A stretch of 64,000 nt of DNA from Holothuria scabra (Eukaryota; Echinodermata; Holothuroidea; Aspidochirotida; Holothuriidae). The notes beneath the pieces were generated by a model, which was not told the DNA's origin, did not search any database, and saw only the letters and a list, made by a program, of their open reading frames with translations. The stretch spans positions 6,903,547-6,967,546 of the forward strand of contig CM074193.1 of assembly GCA_037179385.1 (NCBI GenBank). The letters run 5' to 3'. Shown here piece after piece: positions 22,951 through 32,565 of the stretch. Made by a program: the position numbers and the translations under genes. The first letter of the stretch is position 1. The number at the start of each line of letters is the position of its first letter.

Positions 22951-23300
22951 CAATTTTTACTGTGGCGACCTCAGATGGCCTTTGACCTTAACCTAAAACA
23001 TGAGGTTTTTACCTAGTGTAACCTTTACAGTGATTATACACCTACAGTATACAGCAAATATGGAAGGTATCACATTTACGAGCCATTTTGAAGGCTTTTG
23101 CAGTTTCACCACTGTTGACTTCAAATGACCAAATGACTTTATATTGTATTAAAGCAATAGGGTTCTTCCCTTATATGATAAATCTATACACTAAATGTGA
23201 AAATTGTTGATCTTTCCTACCATGAGATATTATGTTAGAGGTTTTCAGGTTTTGACTTCAGGTGACCTCAAATGACCATTGACCTCCACCAAAAGCAACA
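22951..23300. repeat. Decayed DR1-type repeat units
   Basis: GACCTCAGATGGCCTTTGAC at about 22969 and GACCTCAAATGACCATTGAC at about 23264 lie in units with CATGAGATATTATGTTAGAG, like the hinge of the DR1 satellites. Period cannot be determined. Confidence 0.55.
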
Positions 23301-23334
23301 CAGTTGTATCTCTCAACATGACATACTGACGACT

Positions 23335-23530
23335 ACAGTACATGGCCAAGCAGTTAGAGCCTCTGACTTGCAGTCACAAGGCCTAGAGTTTGACTCCTGG
23401 CAGGGTCACAACGAAGCCTTAAAATATGAAACCTACTGCGTTGTGCTTGGTGCTCAACAATAAGTAACTGAGTAGGGAAAACAAGTCAGTGAGCCACAAC
23501 TGGAAGAATGGCTGTGACCTACCTGACTTA
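23335..23530 (+). mobile_element. tRNA-derived SINE, plus-strand copy
   Basis: The head has an A-box-like TGGCCAAGCAGTTAGAGC from 23343 and a B-box-like AGTTTGACTCC at 23387-23397, at tRNA-like spacing (about 44 bp). The body reads CTTGGTGCTCAACAATAAG, GAGTAGGGAAAACAAG, GTCAGTGAGCCAC. Its relatives lie on the minus strand at 1975-2160 and, weaker, at 9140-9330. Pol III would transcribe such an element from the A and B boxes. It is not a functional tRNA because no acceptor stem closes. Confidence 0.7.
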
Positions 23531-25985
23531 AAGAAATTGGTTTGAAACTAGACTGTAAAGCTCCATCTAACACTGGCAAATCAAATGGGGATCAGGGACT
23601 GGGAGGCATGGCCCCCCAATCGGATTCTGCCTTTGTAGGTTTAATTGAACCAAAAATTTGACTTTACACGAGTGGTGCTCCATGCTTATCTCTCTCCTCA
23701 GTAAACAGTTACTTATTTCACTGTTTTTTTTTGTCTACATGCACCATCAGCATCACTTTCTTGGATCTTTCCAAAATAACAAAAGTTTCAAGCACTCTGG
23801 ATACTATCAGTTACTTTGATATATTTATTACAGTAGCTCAAATAAATTCACACCATTCATCCTTTGTGGTGGATTGTTCATGTGCAAACCCTAATGAGTG
23901 AGATAAAGAATAAGCACTTCATTCAAGTACAGTAGAGAGGGGTTCGAGAGCAAAGTACAGTAGGAGAATTTTTCTGCTTTCCTCTTCATCAACTACTATA
24001 GTCATGTTAAAATAAAATTGGAAAGCTTTGTCAGATGGTCAGGAAGTGGATTTCCCTTGTAGGTTAGGTTAGATGAGTTTTAAGGCCCAGTTGCCAACCA
24101 ACTGGTTCAAGTCAAGCTGCATTTCCCTTGTAATTGGCAAACACATTTTAAGGGACCTGAAGATGCCTTGGTGCTTTTTGCATGCAACTTTTGTGGTTAA
24201 AAGTCCAGCTCAGTAGTTGGGTAGGTAAGAAAGAAAGAGAGTAACAGGTTAAGTGATTTCTAATACAACATTTCAATATATCGTGCATTTGTCACAAAAA
24301 TTTTGCCGTTTTTGAAACAAATAATTACAAATATGGAGCTTTTGGGGGGGGGAGAATTTGGAATTTAATTCAAGAAGAGTCAGGAAAACCACACTGTAGT
24401 GGACTGATGTCACAAATGGTAAATTTCTAAATTTTTCATTTTCCAGAGCCAGCTTCTCCTCCCCTATGTAACTTTGCCACTGCCTTTAAGGAAATGTAAA
24501 GAGTTGGGGATGCTGAAGAATATGCAATTCCTATTGGCAAAGCTGAAAAAAAAATTATGGAGACTGAGAATCGTTGTTGCTACATACTTTAGTGTTATCC
24601 AACCCATACCACCTGAAGATCTCTGCTGACCTTTTAAAAGTTTTGAACTTTGTTGTCTTTTTTGGAAAAACTTTATCAAAATCAAGTGCTTATTGCAGGA
24701 AATTTGGAATTTTATGAAAGAAAATTTATAAAAATAGCACTGTAGTCATTGGTGTCAGTTGATAATCTGGCAAATTTCTGATTTTGTAATTTCCAGAGCT
24801 TGGAAAGTTTACCACACTAATTTATGACCAAGTACCTACTGCATTAGGAATTGCACTATGCAGCACGCTAAAATGCACAGACAATTTTGCTTAGACTGTT
24901 TATAAATGCTATAACTGGTAATAACTGATTGCCAATCATTTAATTTAACAATCAGCGTGATGCCTATTACCAATTATTAGAAAGAGTGGTGTCACATGTT
25001 TGTCCCTATTGTACCACTCTTGCTTACATATCATATTCCCATTACCATAGTGAGGTTGGAAAATACAGTGATGGGAATAGCTCCCTTGGCTTCACAAACG
25101 AGATACTGTATCATTTTTGTAGACCTGTCTACTACTTTCACTTCAAAAATGGAGATAAAAATCAACCATAAATACAGTAGGATGGTTTGCATTCCTTGTC
25201 ACATGCCCTTTGATAAATTAGTCCACAGGCCAATATCATGCTCTGTCTAGTTTTCATCCCCCGATGTCAGAACATTCGCATTATTTACTGTATAGTGGTA
25301 TAAGGGCAAATAACCAACGGATACGCCAGTGGCAGAGGTGAAATTTATACCTCTGTGATTATCAATTCATATTGTTTTGGCGGGACTTAAAGGATTGAGT
25401 AATATGTACAGTATTACATAGAACAAATGAGAGTGGGTTCAGTTCTCTGTACTGTTCTACTTTTTAACTACTTTTAATGTTAACACAAATTTGTAAATGT
25501 AGTATTACATGTAGGTCAGTATCGATGCTTCCAGATTGGTATGGAAACATTGCTTTTACTGGAATATTTCCAAAATTGTGGCATAGCAAGATTGTCACCA
25601 ACACAAACTGAGAATCTTAAGTATTTTTAAAACTTTAATTTAGATTTATGATCTAAATTTAAACAACTTTTACAAATCGGAAACACCACTTAAATGTGAG
25701 CTGAAGACCATGTTATTTAAATACTGATTTCCAAGTTGTGCAATATTTTAAAAAAAAGTTTAACTTGAATGAGAAACAATATCGGGACTAATTGCGTTTC
25801 TGTGCCCAGAAGTGTAAATTATTTTCACTAAGTTTACAAAGGGCACTGAAACTTAAAGTTTTAGACAACAGTTTTTTTTTTCTTAAAAGTAAAAAAGAGA
25901 AATGTTTTTTCACACTCACTTGGAAAACAGCGCTAAATGTGCTGTGAGGAGAAGGGTTCGTGCTGTACAGTAGTAGAAAGAATTT
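23531..25985. other. Non-coding stretch with one dispersed repeat
   Basis: The only supported feature is 25330-25420, paralogous to 6600-6720. Poly-purine and poly-T runs occur (G9 near 24344, T10 near 25871). Open frames at 24464-24685, 24996-25250 and 25788-25991 are unrecognised. Confidence 0.4.
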
Positions 25986-25989
25986 CAGC

Positions 25990-26080
25990 ATTGTCAGTAC
26001 CAGGACCCGAACCCTCCACCCTAGTGGTGCAGCATCAAGACCAGCGCGCTTGCCTACTGGGCTATGAGCGCCATTGCCGG
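25990..26080 (-). mobile_element. tRNA-derived SINE head with consensus A and B boxes
   Basis: On the minus strand TAGCCCAGTAGG (26053-26064) matches the Pol III A box and GGTTCGGGTCC (26003-26013) matches the B box, about 40 bp apart, as in tRNA. The 5' GGCGCTC has no complementary 3' partner, so no acceptor stem forms and it is a tRNA-derived SINE or pseudo-tRNA, not a tRNA gene. The boxes are the best preserved in the window. Confidence 0.65.
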
Positions 26081-26261
26081 TGGATGAGTTAAAAAATAAT
26101 ATAGGTACTGTCTAATAATACTATCTGTTATATATGGCTATAGGTATACAGACGTACCTAAAGCAAAGTATGTTTGTACTTGAGTGTGTACATATGATTA
26201 GTAAGGATATTGGTATACCCCTACGTATGTGCAGTTCCTATGCATGTGTACACCTGCGTAT

Positions 26262-26336
26262 GGCCCACCCTAACCCTACTACACTGTATGCATACGTAAC
26301 CCTAACCCTATAACTATGCATACATAACCCTAACCC
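26262..26336. repeat. Interstitial telomere-like CCCTAA repeats
   Basis: Three short blocks of ACCCTAACCCTA alternate with TGTATGCATACGTA or TATGCATACATA spacers, giving a ~35 bp composite period. CCCTAA is the complement of the animal telomere repeat TTAGGG. The blocks are too short to be a telomere and look like an interstitial or minisatellite version. Confidence 0.7.
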
Positions 26337-26828
26337 TACAGCTATTAAGGAAGGTTCCGGGTACGCAAACTCAGTTTGAGCCACAATATCATGTTCCTGC
26401 AACCTTGTAGTGATTTTGACCTTACCTTTCATTATTTCGAAAATATTTTAACTTTCTTGCAAAATCTGTTGATTTACTTGAGCAAGTCCAAACTTTCACA
26501 AAACCAGTCCATAGCAGACAGCCATCTTGGTACCCTTTTTCTCACAAGTACATACAGTATGGTTGACAATGTACCATGTTCTATGCTCTGTCCATGTATA
26601 GGAAGCCTGTGGATATTTTGCATACCTACAGTAGGCAAGGCCTAGGGCTGGGCCTAGATGAAGATGATAGCTTATAGAAATTTATTCCTAAAGTTTAATG
26701 AAATAGCACACCAACCACACTCCTAAAAATCCTTTGAGGGGTGTTATTAGTAACACACCTGGAAAATCTAAAACTCAAGGCCTGAGCCCTACCGTATACT
26801 ACCCTAGCCCTGAGAGGGCTGTGTATTT

Positions 26829-27208
26829 AATAATAATAATAATAAAGATTGGATTTATATAGCGACTTATATGTATGTTCAACATCTCAAAGCGCTTCAC
26901 AATCATTACCCCTGGTCATTGGTAACTCGTCAAACCCCACAGTATAAAAGTGCACATCCCTTGCTGTTCATACCCAGCACAATGCCACTTCATTATGTCT
27001 CCTGGGGGACTTCCATAGGAGCAGCCACATACAGTGCATCACTATACAAGCTACCTCACAGGTACCCATTTAACACCTGGGTGGAGAGAAGCAATTGAAA
27101 TAAAGCATCTTGCTCAAGGACACAACATGATGACCCAGGTGGGAATCAAACCGGCAATCCTTAGATCACAAGTCCAATGCCTTAACCAACAGGCCACCAC
27201 GCTCTCTA
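26829..27208 (-). mobile_element. tRNA-derived SINE with LINE-like 3' tail
   Basis: Minus strand: the head has A box TGGCCTGTTGG (complement of 27186-27196) and B box GGTTTGATTCC (27142-27152). A ~250 bp body follows, then AAGCGCTTTGAGATGTTGAA, CGCTATATAAATCC and (TTATTA)n. TSD TGTATTT occurs at 26822-26828 and 27209-27215. It interrupts the left TIR of the 4.1 kb element, so it is younger. The tail resembles the 3' end of the CR1/L2-like LINE at 3564-3950, the expected way for a SINE to recruit LINE machinery. Confidence 0.82.
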
Positions 27209-27699
27209 TGTATTTGTTACATAGCCTAGGCTCATTCCTCTCACAACACAGCCCTTGCACAGCTAATGTTCACAAACGTACCCACTAGCCAGGACGCCCT
27301 ATGACCGTCATCTCTGGTGTCCCCAATCAACAAAATATTCTCACCAAATTTCACACAGATGATCTCTGGCACCACATTTACCTTTTCGCAAAAGGTTTGC
27401 ACAAAGTTTTGATCAATTTAAGGTTGAATTTTCACTGCCAATTTGGACCCTAACAGTGAGTTAATGCATCTTTTTTTTTTTGAGTTCTCAACAACTATTG
27501 AATTCTCATTAGAGGTCAAAGGTCACAATGGAAAACCTTGTCGAACTTGATACTTTACCTGCGTAGCTGTCTTCATAATACCATCTTTGATTCAGTAACA
27601 ATATAAGAAGTGTATCTTATTTGGAACGCAGTCTAGACTGGAGTTCTTTTGTCACTTAGCAACTGAATTCCCTTCCCATCATACACCAAAAGAAGTACT

Positions 27700-28192
27700 T
27701 GAAAGCCAAAAGGCTTAGTGATCCCTTGCCATATGATTTATATTGTAACAAATTGCCCACATGACAAGCATGAGATCCCACACAGTTATCCTACTTGAGA
27801 TATCATGTAAGCAAGGTCAAAACCTTTTGAAATCTTAACCCAAATGAACCTTCACCTCCACTTAAAACAATAGGGATCACCTACCCTACTGCATATGTCC
27901 ATCAACATGCTAAATATGAACAATAGACCTATTTCCAAATAGCAATTACAAAGGATGGTGGGACAGAGTTTTCGTGTTTGTCATTTTTGTCAACAGCATT
28001 TTACTGTGGTGAAAATTGACACACACCCAAAACTATATCCCACGATTCATTGTAATTGCTATTTGGAAATAAGTCTATTCACAAGTTTAGTATGAGACCA
28101 CTCACAGTTATCCTCCTTCAAATATACAGTATGTCTACAAAGTTTTGACCTTTGGTGATTGTGACCCTAAATAACCTTTGACCTCCACAAAC
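27700..28192. repeat. Left arm of long inverted repeat (partner 29355-29697)
   Basis: The arm reads AGCCAAAAGGCTTAGTGATC, GACAAGCATGAGATCCCACA, AAGGTCAAAACCTTTTGAAA and later TACAAAGTTTTGACC and AATAACCTTTGACCTCCACA. The reverse complement of 29355-29697 contains the same phrases in the same order. The arm is longer only because a 152 bp MITE interrupts it at 27925. The inter-arm spacer is about 1.16 kb. Another single copy lies at 760-960. Confidence 0.75.
27925..28076. mobile_element. MITE, 152 bp, with a paralogous empty site
   Basis: Termini AGACCTATTTCCAAATAGCA and its right counterpart TGCTATTTGGAAATAAGTCT are inverted over about 27 bp (ending TTACAA / TTGTAA). The other arm of the surrounding inverted repeat preserves the uninterrupted sequence GAACAATTCACAAG. 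The filled site is GAACA-AT-[element]-AT-TCACAAG, which implies a 2 bp AT duplication (alternative alignments are possible). No coding capacity. Superfamily unassigned. Confidence 0.78.
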
Positions 28193-28261
28193 AATATAAA
28201 ACTAATAACCCGTGTTATATTTGATTAATCAATTCCAATTTCCAATTCATGCATGCTTTCA

Positions 28262-28500
28262 TTTCCTTATGAGGACAGCTAGCTGCATAAGGATTGCCAA
28301 ATAATAATCTTTGATACTAAATCAAATAAATGTTTTCTTTCAGGTTATCAAAGTGACAATGTTGGTACTGTATGTCTTAGAAATTCCTTGTGCATCACAC
28401 ATAGCAGTTAATCTGTTCAAAGTTTACACTTATGAAGTCAGAACAGTCCTCTGCTTTGTGTGCACAGAAGCCTTCTCCAGTATTTTAAACTATGGCCCCA
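28262..28500 (+). repeat. Dispersed repeat, paralogous to 1735-2010
   Basis: Same family as the 1735-2010 segment, same orientation, with shared TTGTGCATCACACA, CTGTTCAAAGTT, TCTGCTTTGTG and GAAGCC(A/T)TCTCCA phrases. Lies inside the 4.1 kb TIR element. Class unknown. Confidence 0.6.
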
Positions 28501-28568
28501 AATGACCCTCATACAGCCTTTGTTTGAACTCACTCACATGTTCCAGTCCTCCTGTGGGGTGGGGGTTG

Positions 28569-28621
28569 CAGAATATGCCCACGGTATTCCCCACCTGTCG
28601 CAAGGGGTGACTAAACAGGAG
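28569..28621 (+). repeat. Short conserved-looking module ending GGGGTGACTAAAC
   Basis: ATATGCCCACGGTATTCCCC followed by ACCTGTCGCAAGGGGTGACT and AAACAGGAGG. From memory this resembles a GGTATxCCCxxCCTGTCGxAAGxGGxGACTAAA module seen across many invertebrate genomes as a dispersed repeat. That is recall and needs a search. No other copy is in the window. Confidence 0.35.
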
Positions 28622-28659
28622 GACTTGAACAGTATTTGAACAGTATGACACTATAACAC

Positions 28660-28847
28660 CAGAGCTGCCAACATTGAGGTCTTGAAATCAGGAAGATTTA
28701 TCTCATAAATCAAGAAGTTTTCAGGGATTTGTGTGTATTTCAATGGGGGAAATTCTGTTCTCAATCAGGAAGATTTTATATTTTGCATGTTTGGAGGTGA
28801 AATTTTCAGGAAGTCTTCTGCAGAATCAGGAAGACTTGGCAGCTCTG
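28660..28847. mobile_element. hAT-like MITE, 188 bp
   Basis: Left terminus CAGAGCTGCCAACATTGAGG and right terminus AGACTTGGCAGCTCTG are inverted over 12 bp (CAGAGCTGCCAA). TAACAC lies directly outside both ends (28654-28659 and 28848-28853), a 6 bp or decayed 8 bp duplication. The interior repeats AATCAGGAAGA three times. No coding capacity. Nested in the 4.1 kb element. Confidence 0.72.
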
Positions 28848-29354
28848 TAACACATCCGTGTCGGTGTGTCGTTAAGTATTATGTAACTACTGTAACTAAC
28901 ACATGTTCCAGACACAGATACTGCAGGAACGTCCATTTAACAGTTAAGGAAACAAGTTTCATGAAAATCTTTTAAAAGGCCTACTACCTCTGTTTAGCCT
29001 TCTGAGCAAGACCTATCATTAGTTCAGGTAATCAAGAAGGCTTTATTATAATGCCTACTGTACTATGTATCAAACCATGGAAACCTGTGTGTTGTGTCTA
29101 TAAGTAGACAAAAGGCAAAGTTCTGGGTTAATAGGGTTATCGGGTTTTGTTAATTTTCAAGGACATCATAGCCACTGAGAGGGGCATTTGTCAAAAAATA
29201 AAATACAAACAGCTGCCCTAATACATAGCTAAAACTTGACAAAATAAAGTGCTGTAATTTTGATTAAAATAAACATGTTTAAATTTCTTTATCAAGTTAT
29301 TAGACAGGGAGAATACAATACATTACCTGCAGCATCATATCTGTTTGGGAGTTT

Positions 29355-29697
29355 TCTCTTGTTTGTGGAGTTCAAAGGTTATTAGGGGTCACAAAAGGTC
29401 AAAACCTTGTAGACATGATATATAAAGGAGGACAAATGTGAGGGATCTCATGCTTAGCTTGTGAATTGTTCATATTTAGCATGTTGATGGCCATATGCAG
29501 TAGGGTAGGTGATCCCTTTTTGTTTTAAGTGGAGGTGAAAGTTCATTTGGGTTACAAGATTCCAAAAGGTTTTGACCTTGCTACCATCTCAAGCAGGATA
29601 TATCTGTGTGGGATCTCATGCTTGTCATGTGGGCGATTCATGTTTGTTAAAGTATCTTATGGCAAGGGATCACTAAGCCTTTTGGCTTTTTAGTTTG
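29355..29697. repeat. Right arm of long inverted repeat (partner 27700-28192)
   Basis: Reverse complement of the left arm, with intact AATTGTTCATATTTAGCATG where the left arm has the MITE. It also contains GGTCAAAACCTTGTAGACAT and AGGTGATCCCTTTTTGTTTT. Arms are roughly 80-85 percent alike by eye, so the transcript could fold into a long imperfect hairpin. Confidence 0.75.
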
Positions 29698-29793
29698 CAG
29701 TTATTTTGCTGAGATCTCAACAATAATGCATTGTTTGTTCATTCAAAGATACTTCAAGTTGTTAAAGTATTTAATTAGGGTAAGGTCACCATG

Positions 29794-30776
29794 CAGTATT
29801 CAACCCTTTCAGGAACTTCTTGCAATTTTTCCTCCCAGGTCAAGAGGACTGATATGACTAAAAATGTTTTTGACAGATATTATTATGGCTTACATGTTAC
29901 CATAAAAAAATATTGGATTCAGTCATTCCTTCTAGCTTACCTTGAAAGTTTGGCTAAGCCTACCTAGTATTCTACCCCCTGTCCCTAGTATTCAGTTTTG
30001 GGGGCCAGTATTCAACCCCCAATAATTAAACCTCCAAAAAAATTTAGTTTCTTGTACAATTCAACTGTAAAAGGATTAAAATATACATTATCTTCATTAC
30101 TTTTGTTCAGTATTTAATTCTTGAACTACTTTTTAATGCAGTTTAGAAAGAAATTTAACCTTTCTGTTATTTCTGCTTGTTTTTTATTAGGTCAGTGGGG
30201 GCAAATGACTCACATTTCAGGGCAAAATTGTTGATTCTACCATATTTTCTAAAAGACTCAGAATATTTTGCAGAACAATGCCAAATGACTTAAAAATAAT
30301 GACCTCTTTGAGAAATGAACAGAAAACTCTAATACACTGTACTTTGTTCACAAAATCTGTGGTTCCATAAATGTACCAGGGGCTTGAATACTGGGTAGCA
30401 GATAAAGATTGTGTCACCAATATTCAACCCCCTTCAATTTCCCTTCAAATTTTCTGTATGTAATTTCACTTTTGTCCTAAAATTTGTTTAGGGAATTGCT
30501 ACAACAATGAAATGGAAGCCTTGACATTTCACTATTTTCTAAACCAGTCTCTTCTTAAATGGATGACAAAAAATTATATTCCTTTGATTTTAACCATGTT
30601 GACTTATGTACATGAACTTAAAAGAATAGCTATTTTCAAAAAATGACCCAAATTCTTGACACAAAAGGGGATGACAACAAGTAGAGAAGTTGTTTTTACC
30701 TTTAGCATAAATTTATGTGGGACAAAGCCTCAGTTCACTGAAAAATGTGGAATTATATCTTGGAGGTTGAATACTG
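29794..30776. mobile_element. Possible TIR element, CAGTATTCAACC ends
   Basis: CAGTATTCAACC at 29794 and GGTTGAATACTG ending at 30776 are perfect 12 bp inverted ends 983 bp apart. Related GTATTCAACCCC phrases occur inside at about 30008 and 30419. No target duplication was seen (flanks TCACCATG and GTGACTGT), and internal repeats of the motif weaken the boundary call. No coding capacity. Confidence 0.4.
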
Positions 30777-31479
30777 GTGACTGTACCCATGGTCAGTTAT
30801 TTCATATTTTGTGCATCCTGGCTAGTGGGTAGGTTTGTGAATGTTGGCTGTGCATGGGCTGTGTTGTGAGAGGAATGAGCCTAGGCCATGTAACGAACAC
30901 ACAGCCCTGTACTGTAATACTAGCCTAGTCGTTGAACAGGACTACATCCACTTTGTTTTACTCCACACTAGAGTCCTTGGCCACACTGCACTACAAACTC
31001 TGCCACATCAATATCAGGACTAAAGAGAAATTTATTATGGCATAAATAGCTCATTTGTCAGCAAATTTTACCATTGCTATCCTTAAACAATTGGTATCGG
31101 TTTTATGTTTATTTGCAGCCAAAAAAATATGTATACATACAATTTCAGGTTACTTTCTGAGGTAAAACAGAACACTCAGCAGAAGTGGGGAGTGCCCTTT
31201 GAGCAGCAGCCATTTTGCTGTTTTGTGAGATGATGGCACTACAAGTACTTCCACATCAGTGGAAAAGTCACATAGTGGAATTCCTGGAATAATTATTATA
31301 AAATCCATTGTCTTTTTCCAAAACTCAAAAAAAAAAGATGTAAATTCTATCTGGTATTTAGATAAAATTGTTTTAAAATACTTTCCAGCAGTTTTTTAAT
31401 TACTAAATTTAATAAATTTATCAAAAATTTCTGTAAATACCTTTAAAGGACATTTGGTTAAGTGGATGAACGTCTACAC

Positions 31480-31943
31480 CAGGCTTCCTCAATTAAATTT
31501 TGTGCAGCACCACACTGCTAAACGTTACTGATAGAATGCGCAAATGACCCCGGTCCTGAGGGAGGGGTATACAGTAAGGGGAGGGGGGAACCCCCTTTTG
31601 AAAATTTTTGCGTTTCTGAAAGGGCTTCATGCAAAATGGTTCCAAAATTTGTTCAATTTTTTACAACTTTTGTCGATTCACCAGCTAACCCGATAACAGT
31701 GAATTGACGAAGCACTGACTTTATGAATGTAAACAGTGAGGTGATTTTACTTTTTGTGAGAACAAATAGGACATTATTACTGTTGGTATGTGATGCGAGT
31801 CTGTGGGAAGTATTAGATTTATTTGCAGTACCTATTCCTTATATTTGTTAAAAATTTTCAATATTCTCCCAGCAATTTTCGCGCCACTCCAAACCACATC
31901 ACATGCCACAAGTGGGGCACGTGCCCCTATTTGAGGAAGCCTA
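31480..31943. mobile_element. hAT-like MITE, 464 bp
   Basis: Left terminus CAGGCTTCCTCAATTAAATT; right terminus, reverse complemented, TAGGCTTCCTCAAATAGGGG. Thirteen of the first 15 bases agree. Outside are GTCTACAC (31472-31479) and GTCTAGGC (31944-31951), six of eight identical, consistent with a decayed 8 bp hAT duplication. The right subterminal region holds GGGGCACGTGCCCC, a perfect 14 bp palindrome. No transposase. Confidence 0.75.
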
Positions 31944-31989
31944 GTCTAGGCAATCATTTAAGGGCAAGAGCAGTTGTCCCATTTTGAAA

Positions 31990-32560
31990 TAGTGTAGTAG
32001 ATTGTCTCATCAGGGCTCCAAAAATAGGGTGCCAGAGTGCCCGACAGCATCTACTATAATGATGGGTTGGGCAACAAAAATTAATGAATTGCATAGCAGA
32101 ACATGCACGACTGGGCACCTCAAGTCACCATGCAGACGGATCATCACTGTGTTGGAAGTTTCCCATTAACTATTGTAATAACACTACTACAGGTACTCAA
32201 TGTACTGTACCTCTCAATGCTTGCTACAGTGATTGTTACTGTAACGCCATGGGCCAACAGCGTTACCATGATTTCCTAATCTTTTGATATTTTCTTTATT
32301 TGGGCAACAATAAAGCTATGTTGGGCAACCAAAAACTACTAATTTAAAGAAATGGACCGTCTCATAGGACTACAAGACATTCAAAAATTTTTCAAACCCT
32401 GTTCATGATTGGCTGTTGAGAGTCATGTGACAACATTTTTTTTTTCCTCAAATGAGAAAATACTAGAAGTTACTGGTCGGTTTACCTTGAGTAGGCTGCA
32501 GTTCTAAGATTTGATGGGAGATTCAAGTTTTAAGAGAAATATTAAGAAAACTGAAGTATA
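31990..32560. other. Non-coding stretch, no feature recognised
   Basis: AT-rich; the 67-codon open frame at 32084-32287 has no recognisable product. Confidence 0.35.
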
Positions 32561-32565
32561 GGTGC

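Larger units (their letters stand above)
26814..30909. mobile_element. Composite TIR transposon, ~4.1 kb, related to 44622-45822
   Basis: The left end is AGGGCTGTGTATTT, interrupted by a SINE, then TTGTTACATAGCCTAGGCTC and CTAGCCAGGAC. The right end, reverse complemented, is CAGGGCTGTGTGTTCGTTAC then ATGGCCTAGGCTCATTCC and CTAGCCAGGA. Excluding the SINE the inverted repeat is about 95 bp. The next ~120 bp inside the left end (CTCACCAAATTTCACACAGA, TCTCTGGCACCAC) match the element at 44622, so both belong to one family. No TSD could be confirmed. The interior holds an inverted repeat, two MITEs and a further TIR-like pair but no transposase. Confidence 0.65.

Noticed and set aside
26003..26064. 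A tRNA gene on the minus strand.
   Set aside because: A and B boxes fit, but the acceptor stem does not close; a tRNA-derived SINE head is the better explanation.
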